DNA of 30,659 bases from an uncultured Dorea sp. (GTDB taxonomy: Bacteria; Bacillota; Clostridia; Lachnospirales; Lachnospiraceae). The notes beneath the pieces were generated by a model, which ran no database searches, was not told where the DNA came from, and was given only the letters and a program-made list of their open reading frames with translations. Shown here in pieces: positions 1 through 7,557 of the stretch (its first letter is position 1; each line of letters begins with the position of its first letter). Both the position numbers and the translations under genes were made by a program. The DNA lies in NCBI GenBank assembly GCA_910579925.1, contig CAJTVY010000045.1, forward strand, positions 1-30,659, in the 5' to 3' direction.

Positions 1-461
1 GGCCATGCCGGAAGCTTATGCTGGAGCCTTTCGTGGAGAACTCCATACTTCATGGATTTGAAGGCAGAAACAGCGGAGGGATGATTCGTATCACGGGCGT
101 CGGATATCGGGAATTCCTTCAGATTTCCGTTGAAGACAATGGATGCGGTATGGCCGCATCAAGAAGCGCTATCATACAGGAAATTCTGGAAAATCCACTC
201 ATCGCCAAAAGAAAGGCTGTGGGGATTGGAATATCTAATGTGGTTACGAGAATGCGGATGTATTATGGAAAGGAGTTTAAGGTTTCGTTTGAGACGAGCG
301 AAGGAGAAGGAACAAAGTTTGTATTTCTGCTTCCGATGCCTCTATCGGTCAGAGCCGGAGAAGTCTTTACAAGCGCCGTCCGTACAGGAAAGTCTGGAGC
401 AGAATCAGTGAGGCTAAGGAAGCGGGAGAAGGAAAGTGGAAAGCAGCAGCGCAAGGAGTAG
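1..461 (+). CDS. sensor histidine kinase, C-terminal fragment (YesM-like)
   Basis: This is the 3' end of a two-component sensor kinase whose 5' part lies outside the window; the first complete codon is at position 3 and the frame is open to the window edge. The visible part is the ATP-binding HATPase_c domain. The N-box is seen as LEPFVENSILHG, the G1 box as VEDNGCGM and the G2 box as VGIGISNVVTRM. The form PCRKLMLEPFVENSI is typical of the His_kinase (PF06580)/YesM group, which autophosphorylates a histidine and passes the phosphate to a YesN-type regulator. The tail after FVFLLPMP is basic and probably unstructured. The stop lies 5 bases before the next ATG, and the regulator's ribosome binding site (AGGAG) overlaps the end of this gene, so the two are co-transcribed. 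The sensed signal cannot be read from this fragment; by context it is probably a sugar imported by the downstream ABC transporter. Confidence 0.9.
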   Translation, partial: PCRKLMLEPFVENSILHGFEGRNSGGMIRITGVGYREFLQISVEDNGCGMAASRSAIIQEILENPLIAKRKAVGIGISNVVTRMRMYYGKEFKVSFETSEGEGTKFVFLLPMPLSVRAGEVFTSAVRTGKSGAESVRLRKREKESGKQQRKE

Positions 462-466
462 GAAGT

Positions 467-1207
467 ATGAGGATTTTAATTGCGGAAGATGAACAGAGGG
501 CAAGGAGAGGGCTTAAGAATCTGATTATGTCGATCTCGGATGAATATGAGATTGCTGCAGAGGTGCCGAATGGAAAGCAGGCCCTGGAGATTATGCGGAT
601 TGTAAAACCAGACGTAGTATTTACAGACTTAAAGATGCCCTATATGGGAGGACTGGATCTGATTAAAGCGGCAAAAGCCGCAGAGATCAGAGCAAAGTTC
701 GTGATTGTGAGCGCTTATGAGGAGTTCGAAGTGGCAAGGCAGGCCATCAGCCTGGGCGTCTATGAATATCTTGTAAAGCCTATCATGTTTGAGGAAGTAA
801 AGGAACTGATGGAGCGGCTGCGGGATAAAAAATCCGAGGACTGCAGAAACTGTACGGGAAGCCTGAAAGATCAGTATCCCGACGCTCATCCTCTCGTGCG
901 CAAATCCCTAAGTTTTATCGAGTCCGGCTATGCGTCTAAGATCAGTCAGAAAGAACTGGCTGAAAGTCTGGGCGTATCTCAGGAATATCTTTGTTATCTG
1001 TTCAATAAAGACGTGGGAATGAACTTTACTCGTTTTATCAGGACGTACCGGATTGACCTGGCGAAGAAACTGCTTCTGACGGAGGCGGCGCCGCGAGAAG
1101 AGATTCCGTATAAAGTAGGATTCTCGGATCCCAAATATTTTAATAAAGTTTTCCGCGAAATAGAAGGAATGAGTGTAGCAGAGTTCTTACGGGAAAACGA
1201 AAAGTGA
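467..1207 (+). CDS. response regulator, receiver plus AraC-type DNA-binding domain (YesN-like)
   Basis: This 246-residue protein is the partner of the preceding kinase. Residues 1-120 form a CheY-like receiver: acidic pocket near residues 7-9 (EDE), phospho-acceptor D54 in VVFTDLKMP, and the conserved lysine K104 in YLVKP. Residues about 140-246 form an AraC/XylS double helix-turn-helix (SQKELAESLGVSQEYLCYLF, then IPYKVGFSDPKYFNKVFRE). It is shorter than many YesN proteins because there is no long linker between receiver and HTH. The start has AGGAG at 454-458. YesM/YesN pairs next to CUT1 sugar transporters usually activate the transporter in response to extracellular oligosaccharide; that the target here is the promoter at 1356-1385 is an inference from adjacency. 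Confidence 0.93.
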   Translation: MRILIAEDEQRARRGLKNLIMSISDEYEIAAEVPNGKQALEIMRIVKPDVVFTDLKMPYMGGLDLIKAAKAAEIRAKFVIVSAYEEFEVARQAISLGVYEYLVKPIMFEEVKELMERLRDKKSEDCRNCTGSLKDQYPDAHPLVRKSLSFIESGYASKISQKELAESLGVSQEYLCYLFNKDVGMNFTRFIRTYRIDLAKKLLLTEAAPREEIPYKVGFSDPKYFNKVFREIEGMSVAEFLRENEK

Positions 1208-1216
1208 TAATGGAAA

Positions 1217-1271
1217 GATGATGTGAGTTCGTCGATATTGTAATATATTGTCGTAAAACATCATTTTTTTT
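1217..1271 (+). terminator. probable rho-independent terminator after the two-component genes
   Basis: An 11-bp stem (AAAGATGATGT paired with ACATCATTTTT, one G-U pair) closes a loop that holds a weaker inner hairpin, and the 3' arm runs into about eight T residues at 1264-1271. The loop is long, so termination strength is uncertain. The rest of the 205-base gap to the next gene is very A+T-rich and holds the promoter listed separately. Confidence 0.5.
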
Positions 1272-1355
1272 GTTTGAAATGATGGAAAATCTTAAAATAA
1301 TCTCCAAATCTTAAAAATATCGCCTAAAAAATTCCTCGAATTCCTAAAAAATATA

Positions 1356-1385
1356 GTTACATTACTCAAAAAATCACTATATAAT
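1356..1385 (+). promoter_or_regulatory. probable sigma-A promoter for the sugar ABC operon
   Basis: A perfect -10 TATAAT lies at 1380-1385. A partial -35 GTTACA (4 of 6 matches) lies at 1356-1361, with an 18-bp spacer. A poor -35 with a perfect -10 fits an activator-dependent promoter, as expected if the adjacent YesN-like regulator drives it. The start would be near 1392, leaving a short leader before the ribosome binding site GAGGAGG. Confidence 0.5.
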
Positions 1386-1418
1386 AAGTTCATATCAAAA
1401 TGTGAGGAGGATATGATT

Positions 1419-2765
1419 ATGAAAACACGAATTCAGAAACTTACCGCTCTATTACTGATGGGTGGTTTAACGGCAAGTCTCCTGGCAGGATGCGGCGGCA
1501 GCGGTGGGTCGTCAGACAGTGGCAGCGGATCATCATCAGAGGATAGCGGCGGATCATCCGGCGGCGCGGCCGAAGTCACATTATGGCATTACTTTGAGCA
1601 TGAAGCACCGGATCTGGAAGCGATTGTAGAAAAGTATAATGAAGAGCAGGACAAGATTCACATCACCGCCACCTATGTATCCAGAGAAGAATTGATGAAT
1701 CAGTATACCATCGGTGCAGTATCCGGTGAGCTGCCGGATATCGGTATGGTAGATTCCCCGGATATGGCTTCTTATGTATCCCTGGGAGTGTTTGAGGATA
1801 TTACAGAAGACGTTGAATCCTGGGAGGATCTGGATCAGTTCTATCCCGGCCCGCTTCTGAGTTGTCAGGATGCAGACGGCAAATATTATGGTCTTCCCAA
1901 TAATTCCAACTGTCTGACGCTGGCATGTAATATGGACGTGTTAAGGGCGGCAGGGTTTGAGGAACCGCCGACAACATGGGACGAGTTCAGAGAAGTATGT
2001 GAGAAGACCACAAATGCGGCCGACGGCGTATACGGATTTGCGATGTGCGCCATCGGAACAGAAGAGGGAACCTTCCAGCTTCTGCCGTGGATCTGCTCTG
2101 CAGGCGGCAACATCGATACGCTTGACAGTGCAGAGTCTATCAAGGGCATTCAGTTCCTGACAGATCTGGTACAGGATGGGCTGATGAGTAAGGAAGTGAT
2201 TAACTGGCAGCAGTCAGAGGCTTACAACTCCTTCTGCGCAGGAAAGGCGGCTATGCTGGAATCCGGTACATGGCAGCTTGCTGATATTGACGAGAAGATC
2301 AACGGTACGTTTGAATATCAGTATGCACTGCTTCCGAAGGATAAGGAATATTCTTCTACTATCGGCGGAGAAAACTTTGGTGTGTGCACAGGAACAGAAT
2401 ACAGAGACGAATGTGTAGATTTCCTGAAATACCTCATGAGCGCACAGAATAATGCAGACTTTACCGCAGCGGCAGCAAAGCTTCCGGTTCGTAAAGACGC
2501 AGTCAGCCTGAACGATCTGTTTACGACAGACGAAAGATATGCAGTCTTTAATGAAGGCATGAACTATGCAAGAGCGCGCGGACCTCATGCGCAGTGGCCG
2601 ACACTTTCAGAAGCGTTCTACACAGCGGTTCAGCAGTCTCTGCTTGGCGAGAAATCTGTAGAAGACGCCATGAAGGCGGCGGCAGCTACGATTGATCCGA
2701 TTGTGAAGGAAGATCCGCTTCCAGAGGCATCAATCGGCGGCGGCGTTGCAGATGATGTAAATTAA
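1419..2765 (+). CDS. sugar ABC transporter substrate-binding lipoprotein
   Basis: This is an extracytoplasmic solute-binding protein of family 1 (MalE/UgpB class, CUT1 transporters). From the chosen start it has a lipoprotein signal peptide: basic n-region (MKTRIQK), hydrophobic core and lipobox LLAGC with the lipidated cysteine at residue 25. A Gly/Ser-rich linker follows, then the binding domain beginning EVTLWHYFEHEAPDLEAIVEKYNE, which is typical of the family. Total length is 448 residues. An in-frame ATG at 1413 is only 2 bases from GGAGG (1406-1410), whereas 1419 is 8 bases away, so 1419 is preferred. It would deliver oligosaccharides to the two permeases downstream. No ATPase gene is in the window, so a shared MsmX-type ATPase is likely. 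The ligand is not readable from sequence; the neighbouring enzymes suggest a xylose-, glucose- or arabinose-containing glycan. Confidence 0.93.
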   Translation: MKTRIQKLTALLLMGGLTASLLAGCGGSGGSSDSGSGSSSEDSGGSSGGAAEVTLWHYFEHEAPDLEAIVEKYNEEQDKIHITATYVSREELMNQYTIGAVSGELPDIGMVDSPDMASYVSLGVFEDITEDVESWEDLDQFYPGPLLSCQDADGKYYGLPNNSNCLTLACNMDVLRAAGFEEPPTTWDEFREVCEKTTNAADGVYGFAMCAIGTEEGTFQLLPWICSAGGNIDTLDSAESIKGIQFLTDLVQDGLMSKEVINWQQSEAYNSFCAGKAAMLESGTWQLADIDEKINGTFEYQYALLPKDKEYSSTIGGENFGVCTGTEYRDECVDFLKYLMSAQNNADFTAAAAKLPVRKDAVSLNDLFTTDERYAVFNEGMNYARARGPHAQWPTLSEAFYTAVQQSLLGEKSVEDAMKAAAATIDPIVKEDPLPEASIGGGVADDVN

Positions 2766-2803
2766 TAATTCAATAACCGGTATGTCGAATATTGAGATGC
2801 CGG

Positions 2804-2860
2804 AAGCGCCTCGGAATCCGTCCGAATCTGAGATTGCGGATATTTTCCGGGGCGCTTTTT
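2804..2860 (+). terminator. intra-operon terminator/attenuator hairpin
   Basis: A 13-bp stem (2804-2816 with 2845-2857, one G-U pair) has an inner TCCG/CGGA helix in its loop and is followed by TTTTT. It lies between the binding-protein gene and the permeases. Partial termination here would give more binding protein than membrane components, a common arrangement in CUT1 operons. Confidence 0.75.
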
Positions 2861-2893
2861 CAATAGTACTGAAAAGGAAAGGAGCGTTGAGGT

Positions 2894-3787
2894 ATGAAGC
2901 TTAGTATGACGGCCAAGAAGACGAAAGAAGCCTATATATTCATTCTTCCTGGATTTATCTATCTGCTGATCGTCTGCGGGTATCCGTTGTTATATAATAT
3001 TGATCTGAGTTTTAAGAATCTGAATGTTAAGAATTTTGCTTCCGGAGATTCTGTATTTGTGGGGCTGGAGAATTATAAGGCGCTGCTGGCAGATCCTACA
3101 TTCCGGCTGGTATTTAAGAATACTGTCGTGTTTACGCTGGCCTGCCTGCTGATTCAGTTCACCATCGGTTTCCTGTTCGCCATGTTCTTCTCAAAGAAGT
3201 TCACGTTAGCAGGCCCGATCCGGGGACTGGTACTTGTGGGATATATGATGCCTATGTCAGTAACCGCATTGTTAGGCAAGAACCTGTTTCTTCTGGACGG
3301 CGGTGTGATCAACGATCTTCTTATGAAGATGCATGTGGTCTCGGCTCCTGTTGACTGGCTGGTAAACGGAAGCACTGCGCTGGCAGCCGTCATAGCGGTA
3401 AACTGCTGGGTCGGAATTCCGTTTAATATGCTGCTTCTGACTTCCGGTCTTACAGGAATCTCGGACGATGTCTATGAGAGCGCCTCCATTGACGGGGCAA
3501 CATCTTTCCAGAGATTCTTATATATTACGCTTCCGCTCATGAAATCAGCAATGCTGTCCGTATTGATGCTGGGGTTTATCTATACGTTCAAAGCATTTGA
3601 CCTGATGTTTATTATGACGGCAGGGGGACCGTTTAATTCGACGGATGTGTTAGGAACATATGCATATTCAAGGGCATTCACACAATATGAATTTTCGCAG
3701 GGTTCAACCATTGCCATGATCCTGTTTATCTGTCTGTTCTGTGTGGGCCTGTTCTATCTGAAACTGTTGGGGAAGGAGGATGACTAG
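2894..3787 (+). CDS. sugar ABC transporter permease (MalF/UgpA type)
   Basis: This 297-residue inner-membrane protein of the binding-protein-dependent transport family (PF00528) has about six membrane segments, the first at residues 15-33 (IFILPGFIYLLIVCGYPLL). The cytoplasmic EAA loop that docks the ATPase is at about residues 194-208 (YESASIDGATSFQRF, with the conserved G). GGAG at 2881-2884 lies 9 bases before the ATG. The gene overlaps the preferred ribosome binding site of the second permease, so the pair is translated together to form the heterodimeric channel. Confidence 0.93.
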   Translation: MKLSMTAKKTKEAYIFILPGFIYLLIVCGYPLLYNIDLSFKNLNVKNFASGDSVFVGLENYKALLADPTFRLVFKNTVVFTLACLLIQFTIGFLFAMFFSKKFTLAGPIRGLVLVGYMMPMSVTALLGKNLFLLDGGVINDLLMKMHVVSAPVDWLVNGSTALAAVIAVNCWVGIPFNMLLLTSGLTGISDDVYESASIDGATSFQRFLYITLPLMKSAMLSVLMLGFIYTFKAFDLMFIMTAGGPFNSTDVLGTYAYSRAFTQYEFSQGSTIAMILFICLFCVGLFYLKLLGKEDD

Positions 3788-3788
3788 G

Positions 3789-4661
3789 ATGGAGAAAAAT
3801 GATATCAGAGAAGCGCGGCGCATGTATCTGAAATCCAAGGAAGGACGCAGGAATATCAGAAACTGTATCTTTGCGGTGATTATTGCATTCTTTTTCCTGT
3901 TTCCGATCTACTGGCTGATCCAGATGTCTTTCAAGACAGACATGGAGAGTTTCGGAAAGATTGTAACCTATTATCCTCATGAGTTTACCATTGATCCATG
4001 GCTTCAGAACCTGCAGGATGCGGATTTTGAGACATCTCTGAAAAACAGTGTGCTCATTGCAGTCTGTGCGATGGTGATCTCTCTGGGCTTCGGTGTTCCG
4101 GCAGCGTATGGAATGGGACGTTATAAAGTGAAGGGAACCAAGACCTTCATGCTGACTTTCCTGGTAACGCAGATGCTCCCTGCATCCGTTATGCTGACAC
4201 CTATGTATCTGACATTCAGCAAGCTGGGATTATTAGGTACATACTGGGCGCCGGCTATAGCGGTGGCGTCAGGATCTGTGCCGTTTATTGTGGTCACGCT
4301 GCGGCCCTACTTTAAGAGCATTCCCGTCTCGCTGGACGAGGCGGCCCGGATTGACGGATGTAATGTATTCCGTTCATTTTTTAAGATTATGATACCAACC
4401 ATCAAGACAGGTATTATCACTGTAGTAGTCATCTCGTTCCTGAATGGATGGAATGATCTGATCTATTCTATGACCTTTAACGTAAAGGCAGACATGAGGC
4501 CTCTGACGGCGAATATCCATAAGTTCCAGAGTAAATACGGAACAAAATGGAACTGTATTATGGCCTATGGAGCGATTCTTACGATTCCGGTTATTCTTGC
4601 CTTTGTATTCCTGCAGAAATATATTGTAGGAGGCCTGACAGCCGGAGCCGTAAAAGAATAA
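3789..4661 (+). CDS. sugar ABC transporter permease (MalG/UgpE type)
   Basis: This is the second channel subunit of the CUT1 transporter, 290 residues with six predicted membrane segments. The first is near residues 26-45 (IFAVIIAFFFLFPIYWLI). The EAA motif is near residues 182-196 (LDEAARIDGCNVFRSF). Two in-frame ATGs are possible. The one at 3780 directly abuts the AAGGAGG at 3773-3779, while 3789 is 9 bases away and is therefore preferred. The C-terminus ends in the QKYIVGGLTAGAVKE form typical of MalG-class permeases. It is followed after 37 bases by a glycosidase with its own AGGAGG site, pointing to one operon for import and hydrolysis. Confidence 0.92.
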   Translation: MEKNDIREARRMYLKSKEGRRNIRNCIFAVIIAFFFLFPIYWLIQMSFKTDMESFGKIVTYYPHEFTIDPWLQNLQDADFETSLKNSVLIAVCAMVISLGFGVPAAYGMGRYKVKGTKTFMLTFLVTQMLPASVMLTPMYLTFSKLGLLGTYWAPAIAVASGSVPFIVVTLRPYFKSIPVSLDEAARIDGCNVFRSFFKIMIPTIKTGIITVVVISFLNGWNDLIYSMTFNVKADMRPLTANIHKFQSKYGTKWNCIMAYGAILTIPVILAFVFLQKYIVGGLTAGAVKE

Positions 4662-4698
4662 ATATGTAACAGAATAAAGAAAAACAGGAGGTAAAATT

Positions 4699-6762
4699 AT
4701 GCCAGATTTTATTAAAAAAGAAGGAATAACAGGAGATTTCCGCTCAGATGATCAGTTTCTGCTGGGATATTTTGAAGAAAAGGAAGGCGCACTGTACTAC
4801 CGTTACCGGGACGAGCGTATTATCGTAGAACCCTGGGGAGAGAACAGCTTAAGAGTCCGTGCGTCAAAGCTGCCGGAAATGCCCCAGGAATTGTGGGCGC
4901 TGGACGGCAAACCGGCAGATGCGAACGCCAAAGTTACGATCAACGAATTTTCCGCCGAGATTGTCAATGGAAAGATTAAGGCAGAGATTAATAATATCGG
5001 CAAGCTTCTGTTCTATAATCAGAAGGGAGAACTGCTTCTGGAAGAATTCGTCCGCAACCGGGAAGATATGTTTGCCAAGACATGTAGTTCCCTGGAAATG
5101 TCTGCAAGAGAGTTTAAGCCCATTATTGGAGGAGATTATTCACTGACTATGAGATTCGAGTCCAATCCGAATGAGAAGCTTTATGGTATGGGGCAGTATC
5201 AGCAGAAGTTCCTGGATGTAAAGGGAACAGAGCTTGAACTGGCACACCGTAATTCCCAGGCCAGCGTGCCTTTCGCACTTTCTTCTCTGGGATATGGTTT
5301 TCTGTGGAATAACCCGGCGGTAGGGCGCGTCAGCTTTAACAAGAACGTCACCACATGGGAAGTACAGTCTACGAAGAAACTGGATTACTGGATTACGGCA
5401 GGAGATACGCCGGCTGAGATTGAAGAGGCATATGCCAATGCCACAGGAAAGGTTCCGATGATGCCGGAGTACGGTATGGGATTCTGGCAGTGCAAGCTGC
5501 GTTATCAGACCCAGGAAGAACTTCTGGAAGTAGCAAGAGAGTACAAACGCCGTGAAATTCCGATCGACGTGATCGTTGTAGATTACTTCCACTGGCCGAA
5601 GCAGGGAGACTGGAGATTTGATCCTACATACTGGCCGGATCCGGATGCCATGATTGCAGAATTAAAGGAGATGGGCATTGAACTTATGGTTTCCATCTGG
5701 CCTATGGTGGATTATAAGAGCGAGAACTTTGACGAGATGCGCTCAAAAGGCCTGCTGACCAGGGTAGAGAGAGGCGTTCACATTGATCATCTGTACATGG
5801 GAAATACGGTTCACTATGATACCACCAATCCAGAGGCAAGAGAGTATGTGTGGGAAAAGGCCAAGAAAAACTACTATGACAAAGGCGTGAAGATTTTCTG
5901 GCTTGACGAGGCAGAGCCAGAGTATACGGTCTATGATTTTGATAATTACCGTTATTACCTGGGACCAAACAACCAGGTAGGAAATATCTATCCGGTTATG
6001 TATGCCAAGACATTCTTTGACGGAATGAAGGCGGAAGGACAGGAAGGAATCGTGAACCTGCTTCGCTGCGCATGGGCGGGATCCCAGAAGTACGGTGCGC
6101 TGGTTTGGTCTGGAGATATCCATTCCACATTCGACAGCCTTCAGAATCAGTTTGCCGCCGGTCTTAACATGGGAATCGCAGGAATCCCGTGGTGGACCAC
6201 GGATATCGGAGGATTCTTCGGCGCAAGTATCTATGATGAGGAATTCCACGAGGTACTGATCCGCTGGTTTGAGTATGGTGCGTTCTGTCCGGTTATGAGA
6301 CTTCATGGAAACCGTATGCCGTATCAGCCGCAGTTCGGAACCACAGGAGGAGCAGAATGTGTATCCGGTGCGCCGAATGAAATCTGGTCTTTTGGAGACA
6401 AGGTATATGAGATCTGTAAGAAATATATTGAACTGCGTGAGGCAATGCGCCCATATATCCGTACATTGATGGAAGCAGCCCATGAGAAAGGAACGCCGAT
6501 CATGCGTCCGCTGTTCTATGATTTCCCGGCAGATTCCGTTTGCTGGGAGAATGAAGCACAGTACATGTTCGGACCCGACATTCTGGTTGCGCCGGTTATG
6601 GAGAAGGGACAAAAGACCAAAGAAGTTTACCTGCCGGCAGGAGCAAGATGGACGAACGTATGGACCAAAGAAGTTCTGGATGGAGGTCAGAGCGTTGTGG
6701 TTGACACACCGATCGACCAGATTCCATTATTTACAAGAAATGACTTTATATTAGAAGTGTAA
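4699..6762 (+). CDS. glycoside hydrolase family 31 (alpha-glucosidase / alpha-xylosidase type)
   Basis: This 687-residue cytoplasmic exo-glycosidase has no signal peptide. It has an N-terminal beta-sandwich (about residues 30-230), a (beta/alpha)8 barrel (about 240-590) and a C-terminal beta domain. The GH31 nucleophile is seen as D403 in FWLDEAEPEY and the acid/base as D473 in VWSGDI; GIPWWTTDIGGF is the usual GH31 strand after it. GH31 enzymes retain configuration and remove non-reducing alpha-linked glucose, xylose or galactose. The WLDEAEPE form differs from the KTDFAERIP form in the second GH31 gene of this cluster, so the two enzymes probably act on different linkages. The exact substrate cannot be fixed. 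It sits between the permeases and a strong terminator and probably acts on imported oligosaccharides. Confidence 0.9.
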   Translation: MPDFIKKEGITGDFRSDDQFLLGYFEEKEGALYYRYRDERIIVEPWGENSLRVRASKLPEMPQELWALDGKPADANAKVTINEFSAEIVNGKIKAEINNIGKLLFYNQKGELLLEEFVRNREDMFAKTCSSLEMSAREFKPIIGGDYSLTMRFESNPNEKLYGMGQYQQKFLDVKGTELELAHRNSQASVPFALSSLGYGFLWNNPAVGRVSFNKNVTTWEVQSTKKLDYWITAGDTPAEIEEAYANATGKVPMMPEYGMGFWQCKLRYQTQEELLEVAREYKRREIPIDVIVVDYFHWPKQGDWRFDPTYWPDPDAMIAELKEMGIELMVSIWPMVDYKSENFDEMRSKGLLTRVERGVHIDHLYMGNTVHYDTTNPEAREYVWEKAKKNYYDKGVKIFWLDEAEPEYTVYDFDNYRYYLGPNNQVGNIYPVMYAKTFFDGMKAEGQEGIVNLLRCAWAGSQKYGALVWSGDIHSTFDSLQNQFAAGLNMGIAGIPWWTTDIGGFFGASIYDEEFHEVLIRWFEYGAFCPVMRLHGNRMPYQPQFGTTGGAECVSGAPNEIWSFGDKVYEICKKYIELREAMRPYIRTLMEAAHEKGTPIMRPLFYDFPADSVCWENEAQYMFGPDILVAPVMEKGQKTKEVYLPAGARWTNVWTKEVLDGGQSVVVDTPIDQIPLFTRNDFILEV

Positions 6763-6779
6763 GCTGAAAAACGATTACC

Positions 6780-6820
6780 GCACCGTGCCGCGCCCGTTGA
6801 CTGCGCGGCGCGGTGCTTTT
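6780..6820 (+). terminator. rho-independent terminator after the GH31 gene
   Basis: A 14-bp G+C-rich stem (6780-6793 with 6803-6816, one G-U pair) has a 9-base loop and is followed by TTTT. It ends or attenuates the transporter-GH31 transcript. No clear promoter is visible before the next gene at 6877, so readthrough may supply the downstream genes. Confidence 0.8.
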
Positions 6821-6876
6821 GCAGGCGGGCGTGCGCTTTCTGATTCGTCAGGAATAGAAACAGAAGAGGAGTAGGT

Positions 6877-7533
6877 ATGGTGAAAAAAGAAAAACGTGAA
6901 AAGAATATATTTGGATTTGGCGGAAGCTTTGTGTCGGCCTGTGATAAACTTTTTGATCTCATGGCGCTGGGTTTTCTGTGGTTTCTTGGCAGTCTTCCGA
7001 TTATTACGATGGGAGCGTCTTCGGCGGCTTTATACCATACGATGGTGAAATGTATCAAACATAACGACGGGTATATTTCAAAGGAATTCTTTCATTCTTA
7101 TCTGCTGAATCTGAAACAGGGGATTATTCTGTGGGCGCTGGTAACTGTGGCTACGTTTGCTATGCATCTGAATATCGGGATTCTGATGAAGGAGACAGAA
7201 GGGTATGCGGGCCTGTTTTTTATCTGTGTGTATACGCTGGTTTCGGTGTATATCCTGGCAATGGCCTTTTATCTGTTTCCGGCATTGTCCAGATACGACA
7301 TGAGCTGCGGGTGGCTGGTGAAGATCTCCATGTATATGGTGGTACGTTACTTCGGTACCACGCTGGCGCTTTTCCTGGTGGTAATCTGCGTGGGCGCCAT
7401 CGTCTGGAAATTCCCCATGGCAATGTTTTTCGTTCCCGGTCCTACAGCGTTTATCATGTCGGATTTCCTGGAAAGGGTGCTGAAGAAGCATGAGCCAGAG
7501 GACGCGGCGGGCCAGAGCAGTCATGAAGCCTGA
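6877..7533 (+). CDS. DUF624 (YesL-like) membrane protein
   Basis: This 218-residue protein has four to six hydrophobic segments and begins with the family pattern ...SFVSACDKLFDLMALGFLWFLGSLPIITMG. That form (a short basic N-terminus, then NLFWLLFSLPIVTIGAS-like sequence) is characteristic of DUF624 proteins such as YesL of Bacillus subtilis, which are encoded beside sugar ABC transporters and YesMN regulators. Its biochemical role is unknown; an accessory role for the transporter or membrane sensing is only a guess from conserved neighbourhood. It is followed after 24 bases by the alpha-xylosidase gene and is probably co-transcribed with it. Confidence 0.85.
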   Translation: MVKKEKREKNIFGFGGSFVSACDKLFDLMALGFLWFLGSLPIITMGASSAALYHTMVKCIKHNDGYISKEFFHSYLLNLKQGIILWALVTVATFAMHLNIGILMKETEGYAGLFFICVYTLVSVYILAMAFYLFPALSRYDMSCGWLVKISMYMVVRYFGTTLALFLVVICVGAIVWKFPMAMFFVPGPTAFIMSDFLERVLKKHEPEDAAGQSSHEA

Positions 7534-7557
7534 ATTAACATAGAAAGGAATAAGAAA

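Noticed and set aside
5743..6612. Long open frame (289 codons) on the minus strand inside the first GH31 gene
   Set aside because: It is fully antisense to a gene with intact catalytic motifs, has no ribosome binding site, and its translation resembles no protein family.
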